DNA from: Corticium candelabrum
Lineage: Eukaryota; Porifera; Homoscleromorpha; Homosclerophorida; Plakinidae
Reading direction: 5' to 3'
DNA: 64,000 nt
Assembly (NCBI RefSeq): GCF_963422355.1
Contig: NC_085087.1
Coordinates: 1,248,521 to 1,312,520 of the forward strand
Shown: positions 54,601 through 64,000 of the stretch, one piece after another
How the letters are laid out: each line of letters begins with the position of its first letter
Numbering within the stretch: position 1 is the stretch's first letter
Translations under genes and position numbers: made by a program
The notes under the pieces: model-generated
The model's database searches: none
What the model saw: the letters and a program-made list of their open reading frames with translations, nothing else
What the model was told of the DNA's origin: nothing

Positions 54601-57600
54601 TACTGAGTGCACTTCGATTACTATACATCTGACGCTACAGCTGTACTCTTCCAGTCTGTCTAGTAACGGTAAATGACCTCATTTTTACATGCTGAGGGCA
54701 TGCATTTTCAATCAGTAAATCAATACTATGTACATACAGTCCGTAAACGCTTCCATTACATAATTCTTGCTTGCATTTGACGTTCCCACATACTTCTACT
54801 AAAAGCACTCTCTACAAGCTTTCATTACGTCAGTGTTGTGGAACGTACAGTACGTGATACCGGATTAGTGATTTCCTATATCAGGCTGACGTCACTTCAC
54901 GTTCCTAATCAAACTTACTAATTACATATTACATTTTGTTACACGAACAACTGTCTATTACGTGATGAAAACGGAAAAGAATCGCTACTACTGTGCAACA
55001 TGGCCTCGGAGTAAAGATCCTTACATGTTGGAACTTACTGGTTTAGAAATTTCCTACATCAGGATGACGTCGCTTCACTTTTCTAATGGAGCTTACTATA
55101 TAGATATTACATTTTGCTACAAGTGTCTATCACGCGATGAACACTGAAAAGAATCCGCAACATGGCCTCATAGTACGGATCCTAAGTGTGCAATTGAAAA
55201 GTCTTCAAAATCTCTAACTTGGGACAAAAATTTTAAAGGGCAGCATTCGTATTTCTCTTCAATATGAGTCTACCAACATTTTAAAAGCAAAGAACTAAAG
55301 TCGGGCGAGGGGTGCAATGATGGTCACGTTTTACAGGGCTTTTCAGGTTGGATCATAGACTATTATGCTCGTCATGAAATGGCAAACTAACTTCATCTTC
55401 CTTTGCTTTCATAAGCTTTGTTGCTCGCTCCAACTCTTCTGATTCTTCATCTCCACTACCTTCACCTTCTTCTTCTTCCTCTCCCTCTTCATCGTCACTA
55501 GCAATAAATCCTGACAAGTCAGAAGTTTGTTGAGCTGCAACAAATGGCATGTAAATTTCTGTAAAAGCATAAATAGCTATTCAACCTGTTTAAACAAGCT
55601 ATACCTTTCTGGTAACCCTTTCTACCAGACTTGAACCTGCTCTTAATAGACGACAAACTCTCAGGATCATCCTGTTCAACAAACCACATTCAAACAGTAC
55701 CATTAATCATGCAGCAAGCATCTAATATAATCAACCCCTTGTTGCAGCATATAGGAATAACATGCAATTTCATTCCTAAGTATATTAATTAATGTTCAAG
55801 AAGTTCAGGCACCAACCACTATTTCGCTGAAGTACATACCGGTAGAGAAGCAAATAAATACATTTTATAGCCTATCATACCAAACATCATAGGGTACACC
55901 CATCTTAAGGACTAGTACACAAACATCAATGACATAAGAACAATTCACTTAAGATTAAGCAAAACGTCACAGGGTATACTAGAAAGTAACTAATCTGTCT
56001 TGGGCAACGAAACAATATCATAAATCTCCAAATATGAAAAGGCAACTACAATATACAAACGTAGACTGCTCACAGCATGGCCCATAAACAATTTAGTAGC
56101 TTTGATCAAGTTACCATAGATGCAAAAGCTAGAAGGCAGATGCAATGATTAAGGATGGATACTACATTAAGCATGGCTACACATTATTTTTATATTAAAA
56201 GCAACTAAAGCATTTTCAAACTACAAGACAGGCCTTGCACTACAGTCAGCATGACAAATTTATAACTAAAAGCTCTGCCTCATCACAACTTATATACTAA
56301 GCATCAACATTTTCTGTGATGCTAATGCTGTGTTGACCAAACTGTGTTGAGAACAGCTTTATTTATTCAAATTTGACAAAGGCATGACCTCAATGTGCCT
56401 ATAAATAAAGTACAGACTAAAATAGACAAACTATAAACACATACATCATCTTGGTCTGGTTCCAAGAAACGAGCACTGAGGCCTCTTGATGCTGCTTTTT
56501 CTCTCATACGACGCTGCTTACTTTCCCTTCGCATCGTGGCCCTCTCTCTTTCCTCCTCTTTCTAACAACAAACATATTTTCAGATAACGATACTGCTGCT
56601 ATGAATCTCAACTACACCTTGACCATCTCAGTTCTCACTGTTTCTGGATCTTTACCAATCACAGGTAGTACACGAATTTTCTACATCGTGAAACAAACAT
56701 TACAACAAAGAACAAAAACATTTTACCATAACACATCTAATCAATCACCTGTGCTTTGTTGAACTTGTCTGCCATAGAAAGTGTCATCTTTCTGTGAGTA
56801 ATGCTATCTGTTGAGTGGGGCCTGAACAAAAGAAACAGTTTGAGTGAAGTAGAATACCTCGCTTTCTTTCAAACGCGATAACCTAGAATTTTAATCAACC
56901 CAGTCGAGTTGAACCTACAGGCTGTTTATAAAAAATTTTGGCCTACCACCATTTAGCTAAATCAATACAAGCTGCATGGTCTTATTAAGAAAGTAGATGC
57001 AGATTGAAGCATGTTTCTTAACATAATGTGATTTCTCTTATGGGGCAATAATTAATAAGAAGCTGCTTATATATAGCATATGATCAGTATAGAAACAGCA
57101 TACAACTTCTTTCAAAGTTGGTAATATCAATTGAGAATACACCACTGCTGCCCTTATTTTAAGGCTTGCAAGAACATAGAGTGAACTAATTAATCAATAC
57201 ACCAACAGATGATAAAAAAATCATTTACAAGTGTAACAATTGAAACTAATTTGCTGACTTCTGCCTTCCCTCAAAGTATATGAGAAAAATTCTAATCACA
57301 TGCTGACATGTACCATGCAAATATTACATAATGCGATTCAGTCTCTCTGCAACTGCCAATCCCTCTGTGTCCATATGCATCATCTCCACACATAACTGCA
57401 TATTTCATACACAAAGACAAGACAACTGCATTGACATAATAATGCACAAGAATTGTAGTGTCTCATAAAGACATCAGATAGCAAATGTAAGTATACTAGT
57501 AAAGTGTAAACTTCTCGATGGCTTTCATGCAGGTGATATAAGATCTAAAGTACCAGACTCTCTTAATTACGATGTTCACACTTCTAGATAAGTTTAATAC

Positions 57601-60600
57601 ATCTTATAAATTAAGGCATAGTTATGCCACCTCTCCACCATCAGTTCAAAAGGTACACAAACTAATACCTTTCTCCCTAGCATACATTTTGTAGACTTCT
57701 AGAAATGACTAAAGCTGTGAAGTGCAAACATCTCTATTACCTATTTTCATTACGCAGATACTAAGGCAATATGAGAAGCTTGTAAAAAGGCCATTCAGTA
57801 GTACCAGACTACTGGACTAAGCATAGAAAAATTCTACACAACCAGATCAAACAATCAACTAATTAGCTTGCCTGAAAGCAAGTTTTGTCCTAAATACAGC
57901 CTGTGCTTGCAACCCTGTACCTAAACATGGCAAGCACATAAGAATTACAACAATTCAACTTAGACAAAACTACCTTACCTTGACGAACAAACAAATGGCT
58001 GTGATCACTATTTAACAAATGTTGTTTGTGGATATCAAATATCTCATTTCCAAGTAACAGTGTTAAACTGAAACAGACCATAACATGACTAAATAAAGCT
58101 AAAATTACCCAATTAATGAGTCAAACCTTCCATCAGACCATCGAACCACCCTGGCATTACTTTCTTTTACGTCGTCTCCATTCTCATCTTTTCCAACCCT
58201 CCACCTAATAGTGTTCTCGACCTACCAGATCAAAACAATAAACTGCACAAATAGCAACAATAGTGCATAAATCAACAAAAAACATATACTACAATCAAAA
58301 TTATATATATGCTGTGTGCAAAGCGCGGATTTGGACAATCCATGGATTGCCTGTACAAACCATAGATCCCGAATAGAATTCAAGCATACCTAACCCTAAC
58401 CCATAACCCTAGCACTATCCCTAAACCTAACCCTAACACTCATATTACCTGAAAAACTAAAAATTAACAGTTTGTCCATATCCACGCTTTGCGCATAACA
58501 TATAAACACATTTGTTCCCGCATGCTGCTAGTGTGTTAATAATTATAAGTCTCAAAACCTGACACCTGCTACATCTACACACAAAATGTCTATACGCTTG
58601 AGTCAACTGGCAATCTGTCCCTGATTCACAAACGTTCAACAGATGTGTGTCACAGTCAACACAATACAGTACAACAATTTACAGATGAGCTCTTGGCGTA
58701 GATAACATCCTTGCTGACAAATTACAAAGGCATGCAGAATTGTGCAATTTAGCTATTTCTTGCAGTAAAGTGTCATATTTTACTGTTTGTAGTACAAACG
58801 CAGTCAAATCACACATCATCATGCACTGACATAATCATAACCAACAACACTACTTGATGAACAATTACTATGTGAACAAATCAAATAGACTCACTTACAC
58901 AATCCTTCTCCAAATATTTTTTTAATCAATAAATATTTTATTTATTGTTATATCTAATAATTAAATTATTTATTTTAAATATTTTCCATGTCAATAATAC
59001 AGCAATCGCAGAAACTCTAAAAAAACTCAGAAACTTGCTACTCTATCATAAATCAGTTTACTCAGTGAGGCGAACCTCACTGCTGATGATCCAAATATTA
59101 TATAGTCACAAATCACAGATTTCTAAAAGGAAATTTCGGCATAGAAACTAGAAGCACTACTGGTTCTGGCCATAGTCGTCACAACTGTAGAAGCAGGCTT
59201 GGTTGAACTCTCAAACAAAAAGTAAACACACCAGCATCCAAATTAACCACTACAATTCTTCTGCATAATATAGAATATCATCGTCTATTGCCACCAAAAC
59301 CAAGTAAGACACTGAGTTAGAGAAATAGATATCATGAAAAGTACCATTTTACCATGCAGTTACTGGTGCAAGTCAAGAATTCAACAGTTTTGCTCTTAGC
59401 ACCCTGTACTCTTCTATAAAAATCTACTTTCCAATTGACTGCAATATGCTGTGTAGGCTACCTGCCAATTACTTTCCATGCCTTTACTGTTTCGTCGCAA
59501 ACTACACAAGCGTTAAGCTTGCAAAAATAAACAGTTATATGAAAGTCACATTCAACCATCCATGTACATTCACACTCTGAAATAAACTATAATTGGGGCA
59601 AGGCTTGGAGACCCTTCCTACGTGTACTGTACTGCGTTGAGATGTGAGTGTGTACGTACCTATGTACGGTCTAGCGACTGACCAGCCAAAAATAACGTTG
59701 ATTTTGAGCCAATCACAGACATGATGGTTTGTGGTGTCACAATGCAGGTGTAAGTTAATAGATGTACGGCTCTCCAGGTTGCTGCGTGCCAGTCCCAAGA
59801 GACTAATAACAGAATGTGCAAACAGGTTCGAGCTTCTAGAGACGGCTTGATGACTGCAGCCAAAAATGCAACTAAATGTGAGAACACGTCGCTTAATTTT
59901 ACAAATAACTTTACATTAGCGCTCTATCCATGTTCTCCGCTATATCCAAATGCGCACGTCCACAGACGGCTTCGAATGAACTACTCGTACCTTGATTTGA
60001 AGCAGACAAATTTACAGGTAAATTTCTTTGCTAGAGTCTCTACGAACGGTAGCAGCATACACACAACAACGTGGTTTGCATTATGCGATGTGGAGGCACA
60101 TGTACAAATCAAATTGTGTCTACTTCAAATTTCTACATACATTGTTCTTAGCTGACACATCAAGGGCGCATTCAATTGAGCTCTTCCAGCCTCTTCCAGA
60201 AGAGTCTGGAAGAGCACGCCCCTCTTCTAACTTCTTCCAGTGCAGAGCTCGTAGAGCTGGTAAAAGTTGGAAGAGGGGCGTGCTCTTCTAACCAGCAGCA
60301 GAGTCGGTAGAGTTGGCTCGCCTCAACAATGCTCTGCATTTTTAACTAGTTATCCTCCTACATGTACACCAAGCAAATGGGCTGTCTTAGTCCACTGTAT
60401 TGTTGCTATACCACTCCAGCTGATGGAAGGTTCTATAGCTACTAATTGAATTCAGTTTAAGCTCGTCACTAGCTACTGTCGGATTGGTCTGCTTACCATG
60501 AATGACATGTATAACTTACGCCACAAAAGCGGCAGTGCCACTTAAAAAGAAACGGATTCTAACAATGCGGCGTAGCACCACAACTACAAAGGTTGGCGTC

Positions 60601-63600
60601 GCAGCGTAGCCAGCATTCTGTGATTGGGGGGCACAGATCATAGTATATGTTTGAAGACTATACTGCCAATTACATTGTGTTATATGTGCGTATATGTGTA
60701 AGTATGTATGTATTTACATGAGACAATGTTAGTCCTGCTTAGACAGTATTCTTTGCCACTTTATTATGTCGCATTACCCTCTAAGTAGGGTAAGTGGGGT
60801 CTTTACCTTCAACTGGGAGCCCAACAACCCAGCAGGTAAGTCCCAGAGAGCTACATGTTTCCATGTAATCCATATGGTGCTAGTACCTGGATTATCAATA
60901 ATTGATTGCGTGATGATTTCACCAGCTCTCAACAGCATGCCCAGTAGATATCAATGGCTACTAGCAAAGCAATGATCCTCATTGCCAACAATCCCCATGT
61001 CATGTCACATCACAGAAACTCCCCATCGACAGAAACAAGTCTACTCTCACAGACATAGCCAAATAGACAGTGAGAAAGAACCAACAGACTCGTTCATTCG
61101 CTCTAAGAAAAATGCACGCACTTGGCAAGTAAATAATAAAATTTACTCGTCAAGCAAATTGCAAGTCTCGGAGTCCTACACGAAGTGTGTGTATTCTAGC
61201 AGCGTACACATGTGTGTATGGTAGGCCTTACTGAAGTGTAGCCATGGTTTTGTTGTCAACTATTGCCACTAGATCCAGATCCATTATCACATCTACTGCT
61301 CTTCTATACAACATACTGTGTTAATATTATGTTCACTACGATAATACAAATTACACTATCTAATTAATTCATTATTAAAGCAATAGCTTTGATAGTTTGC
61401 TAAAAGAGTCAGTGAGTGGTGATATCATCAAACTCAAATTAAATTTTCCGCAACACATCTTGTACTTGTACTACACCTAAAACATGCACAAGCAACAACA
61501 TTGACTCAAAAACGAGAACACATAATCTCTGTTTTGATCCATCATCAAACACTTTCAGACACTAAACAACTAAGTAATCAAAACGTTCAGCTGATACTGC
61601 ATGATCACATGCTAGCAAACCGTCAAAACTAATTTTCTAAACAGTAACAATGTCACGCTTTAACTTAGATTTATAAAATTGCTGCCTCGATGCTGTTCCC
61701 TTGGCATTACTCCTCCACCTAGCCACAGACAAAGTTGGATCAAATGTTGAAAGCTCAGGACCTTCTTCAGTATTAAATTAGTATCAAATATGAACGCCTG
61801 TCAGTTGACAAGCTGCTACGACTCGCTGATTTGATGCATTTCTAGGCAGAAACGCTCTCTCACAATTCGCTGAAGAAATTAGGAGAACCAGAAGGATTTC
61901 AACCAAATGCAGAATGTTGTTGAAGTCGCTACAATAGGGCTCTTCTTGCTTCAGCATCTCATACCAATCTAGGTAGGACTTATCCAAGAAGCAACTTCTT
62001 ACTACAGTTTTCAGTCTTCTCCCATTCTGGGTATCGCATTGACATCGCATCCAGCTCCATCTAGGGTTGTTTGGAACCAGTCTGTCAGTGTGCTAAGTTC
62101 AGCGTTCCCATGTAACAACAAAGCAGGCTTGTCACGTTGGGGCCACTGGTCATGATGAAAGATTAAAAATGATCGAATGACCTTTGAGTGTCTTCAGCTT
62201 GGTTATCTCTGCGGAGGTTGTCAAAACGCTTATGAAACCCTAACTCTACCATTTCCAAGACCTTGACAAACTCCGGTTGTAGTTTCACCATTACTGATGT
62301 AGCATGCCCTGTCATTGTAAGACATTGAAATTAAATTGTGTCACATTGCTGCTTTGCCAAACAATCATTAACAACCTTGTCCAGTAATCCATTAGGCAGT
62401 GGATGAGACTTCATAACCTGAACACTGGCAAGTGCTTCTTTTACTGCACTAATCGCAGATAGTAAAATAAGGTTCCTCTTTTGTAGTTGAAAACCCAATT
62501 TTTGCCATTTCACTGAAAACATCTGCTAGAAAATGGCAAAAATGGCAAATTCAATCCTTTTATTGCTAGCACAACAGAGCGACCTCGAGCAGCTAAGTCT
62601 AATTTCGTCTACTTTCTGACAGACTTTCCATGTGAACTACAATGGCAGAATATTGCCCATGGTCACTGACAATATCACAACTACTAATGCCCTTCAGGAA
62701 AGTGGTCAAAGCGCTATGGATGTAAGCAACCCAGCGAGTACTCTTTACTGATGATGGATAGTGGAAGATGGTGTCAAGCTCACTGCATATCGCTTGTAAT
62801 TCGTGCTTGCTTTTGAGGCTGTATTGGTAGGTCTTCCAAACTTTGTGAAGAGCATCATTGATAGTCTCTACCATCTTGATGTTTTTTGAACTTGAAAGAG
62901 TGCAAGCTCAAGCCAGTGGGCCATGCAATGAATATCAATAAAATGGGGAATGTCCTGTTTTATTATAGCTACCACTCCTGCCTCTTGACCAAGATTTACC
63001 GAGGCACCATCTGCACAAAACCCAACTGTCTTCTCTCTCCAACTAGGGAGACCAAACTCTTGGAAGGACACATCAATACATTCTACTAGGACATCCGCAT
63101 GACCGTGAACGACTTCTATTAAAGACACCATTCGGTTCACACTTGTCTGCAACATATTGTTAACTTTTTCTTCATGCTTGTCAAAGAAAAGTCTTTATTA
63201 ATGACTTTACTTTAATGCATTAAAATGACGTTTAAAAGCATTAAAATGACTATATTTAACACCAACTGAATTCTTTATATAACTGTTATGATGAATGCAG
63301 TAGATATTAAATAGTCTTTTTAATGCCTATCTTGTTCAAAGACTTCATTTAAAACCGACTGAAATCTTCAATAAAACATGCGGACTGAGGCATAATTAGA
63401 CAAAACACATCACAACACATTGTTGAGTACATTCTAATTAATTCACCATAATTATGTGACAGTTTATACCTTTAGTTTCAGTCTTGTTCTTCCCTCTTCA
63501 TCCATCATTTCATCTTCATCAACTTCATCTTCATATAATGCAGAATCAAATGGCCTCGGCTCAACACTAAGAAAATTGGGAAGTTTCACAAAATAGAGCT

Positions 63601-63710
63601 CAGAGCCAAGATTGGCTGAGCATTTAGGTATTTCAGCATCCAGATAAACAGGAGGAGGAGGAGCCTCAGGTTGTTCATCTCCATCACCAAATACATCGTC
63701 CATACTCTGA
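48437..63710 (-). CDS. LEO1: RNA polymerase-associated protein LEO1, 3' eleven exons
   Basis: LEO1 is a subunit of the PAF1 complex that travels with RNA polymerase II and supports histone modification during elongation. Minus-strand exons: 63710-63470, 58221-58127, 58067-57979, 57920-57872, 56821-56749, 56680-56618, 56561-56445, 55671-55605, 55534-55392, 48634-48571, 48498-48437 (TGA). All phases join, giving about 353 codons here. The first exon starts with one base of a split codon, so the acidic N-terminal exon(s) lie beyond the window. Order: acidic [14 protein letters not shown]1 core ([15 protein letters not shown] to [19 protein letters not shown] and [13 protein letters not shown]), a charged helix ([24 protein letters not shown]), and the acidic/basic tail ending [12 protein letters not shown]. 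One intron uses a GC donor (TTCAG/GCAAGC at 57871). If the donor after 55392 is not used, the protein would end at [12 protein letters not shown], a possible alternative C-terminus. Confidence 0.93.
48866..49324. mobile_element. MITE with internal 34-bp tandem repeats and telomere-like motif
   Basis: ACTACATTGCAACCCCGATT at the left is inverted at the right (AATCGGGGTTGTCGACTGTAGT). Inside are three copies of a unit of about 34 bp beginning GGAAGCCAAATTGTCTGAAT (48891-48990), and near the right end GGGTTAGGGTTAGGATT. Non-coding, in the last long LEO1 intron. Confidence 0.7.
51437..52313. mobile_element. hAT-like non-autonomous element, CTCTTCTGCTCTTCT ends
   Basis: AAAGCGCGTTTCTTTATTTC then TCTTCTGCTCTTCTAGAAGA at the left is inverted at the right (CTCTACCAGAAGAGCAGAAG then AAATAGAAATGCACCCCT). 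Further CTCTTCTGC blocks occur near the right end. The interior is about 650 bp, GC-richer, with a 119-codon minus-strand frame (51892-52251) lacking known motifs, possibly captured host sequence. The family is distantly similar in style to the MITE at 32.6 kb. Confidence 0.65.
52750..53316. mobile_element. hAT-like MITE, AGGGCGCATTTCCACTAG ends
   Basis: TAGGGCGCATTTCCACTAGT at 52749 is inverted at the right end (CTAGTGGAAACACAGCCTTA, ending about 53315). Inside are many copies of AAACCGGTTTA/TAAACCAGTTTA-type half-sites in both orientations, giving several alternative hairpins. Non-coding, within a LEO1 intron. Confidence 0.75.
54860..55190. repeat. tandem duplication, unit about 178 bp
   Basis: CCGGATTAGTGATTTCCTAT at 54860 recurs as CTGGTTTAGAAATTTCCTAC at 55038. 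The copies share ATCAGGCTGACGTCACTTCA/ATCAGGATGACGTCGCTTCA, TATTACATTTTG, GTGTCTAT and CAACATGGCCTC. Each unit holds a CRE-like TGACGTC core, a sequence observation without proof of activity. In the LEO1 intron just downstream of exon 55534-55392. Confidence 0.75.
55392..58221 (-). CDS. LEO1: LEO1 core and acidic-region exons
   Basis: Eight short exons read [166 protein letters not shown] and an acidic stretch [20 protein letters not shown] with [14 protein letters not shown]. They align in order with human LEO1. The Glu-rich run is longer than a simple spacer and probably disordered. Confidence 0.95.
58316..58499. mobile_element. MITE with telomere-like interior
   Basis: GTGCAAAGCGCGGATTTGGA at the left is inverted at the right (TCCATATCCACGCTTTGCGC). 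The 184-bp element contains AACCCTAACCCATAACCCT and CTAAACCTAACCCTAACAC, variants of the CCCTAA telomere repeat. It lies in the first LEO1 intron, next to exon 58221-58127. Confidence 0.8.
59592..60356. mobile_element. non-autonomous DNA element with TTGGGGCGAGCC ends, copy 2
   Basis: Begins TTGGGGCAAGGCTTGGAGAC and ends GGCTCGCCTCAACAATGC, the diverged version of the 40.78-kb copy. It aligns with that copy throughout except for an inserted block at 60163-60317. Located in the first LEO1 intron. Confidence 0.8.
60163..60317. mobile_element. truncated hAT-like MITE nested in the previous element
   Basis: Starts AAGGGCGCATTCAATTGAGC then TCTTCCAGCCTCTTCCAGA, the left terminal repeat of the 32.61-kb MITE, and contains TTGGAAGAGGGGCGTGCTCT and CAGCAGCAGAGTCGGTAGAG, also in that MITE. 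It stops at GTTGG without the right terminal repeat, where the host element resumes. Confidence 0.75.
60765..61090 (-). mobile_element. SINE family, headless copy in LEO1 intron
   Basis: Inverse of the 44.17-kb SINE body: AAGTGGGGTCTTTACC, AGTCCCAGAGAGCTACATGT, CACAGAAACTCCCCATCGAC, ACAGACATAGCCAAATAGAC, ending near CAACAGACTCGTTCATTC where the tRNA-like head should begin. The head is missing, as in a 5'-truncated insertion. Confidence 0.8.
61784..63160 (-). pseudogene. hAT-superfamily transposase-like gene, decayed
   Basis: Minus-strand reading: [40 protein letters not shown] (Asp of the RNase H-like catalytic region), [19 protein letters not shown] (HCxAHxLxLA block), then [19 protein letters not shown], the insertion region, and at 62050-61784 [20 protein letters not shown], the hAT C-terminal dimerisation motif. 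At least four frames are used and stops separate the pieces, so it is inactive. This arrangement resembles the ZNF862/ZMYM-like hAT group. No terminal repeats were found. It lies in the same orientation as LEO1, inside its first intron within the window. Confidence 0.8.
63470..63710 (-). CDS. LEO1: LEO1 exon with start of conserved core
   Basis: Encodes [40 protein letters not shown] and [17 protein letters not shown], the beginning of the LEO1 core domain that heterodimerises with PAF1. Acceptor GTGTACAG at 63711 and donor AAG/GTATAA at 63469. The Pro-rich and acidic lead-in is the end of the variable N-terminal region. Confidence 0.95.
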
Positions 63711-64000
63711 CTGTACACAGAAGTCTAACCAAAGTAAATGTAGTCAACAGTACCAACAAATTCATATATAAAAATGCGACAGTTCATCTTCTGACTCATC
63801 TGCTTATCCTAACTTCATGTCTTCCTAATTTTGTCTTAATTAAGCTTCATACCATAGTACTAAGCAATATTCTACCTTCTGATCGAGTCAAACAACATTA
63901 GAAATTTATTTTATTACGACCTAATATGATCATTGGTGTTGAAGCCAAAGATTTCTTTGCTTGAATAGCTACATTTGAAGTGTATTACAACATATACCAC

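Overview
This is eukaryotic nuclear DNA, AT-rich, with short exons, GT-AG introns (plus two probable GC-AG introns), many microsatellites and many decayed transposons. It carries animal-type genes (an FBXO11 orthologue with F-box, beta-helix and UBR box; the PAF1-complex subunit LEO1). Together with LINE and DDE-element families I associate with sponges and cnidarians, this suggests an early-branching metazoan, most likely a sponge. The taxonomic call is inference from memory of family patterns, not a search result.

Layout. 1-4.7 kb: a heavily decayed Ty3/gypsy retroelement (+ strand) broken by two fold-back elements and ending at a (TG)n tract. 4.9-5.4 kb: a minus-strand retrotransposon C-terminal fragment ending beside an (AT)n tract. 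6.0-8.4 kb: two + strand exons of a divergent protein kinase, 5' exon(s) not found. 9.8-10.2 kb: a frameshifted integrase-core fragment. 10.5-12.9 kb (-): a three-exon actin-related protein of about 382 residues. 14.0-47.8 kb (-): a 19-exon FBXO11 model of 834 codons whose exon phases all join. Its introns hold LINEs, SINEs, a Tc1/mariner copy, an unrecognised decayed ORF, a pentanucleotide satellite and several MITEs. 48.4-63.7 kb (-): eleven exons of LEO1, with the N-terminus beyond the right edge. LEO1 introns contain a hAT-like transposase relic, a SINE and more MITEs.

The two main genes are arranged head-to-tail: the LEO1 stop lies about 650 bp upstream of the proposed FBXO11 start. LEO1 acts in transcription elongation and FBXO11 in ubiquitin ligation; I see no functional link beyond proximity. 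No bacterial-type operon, CRISPR array or rRNA is present. The new material is mainly the fine structure of gene evolution and repeats: a kinase with an altered catalytic loop, a short divergent actin relative, a tRNA-headed SINE family, at least nine terminal-inverted-repeat families, and microsatellites repeatedly placed at the 3' ends of retroelement remnants.

Limits: splice sites were placed by eye from reading frame, phase and conserved protein order, and may be off by a few bases. Repeat ends are approximate. Family names rest on motif recognition only.
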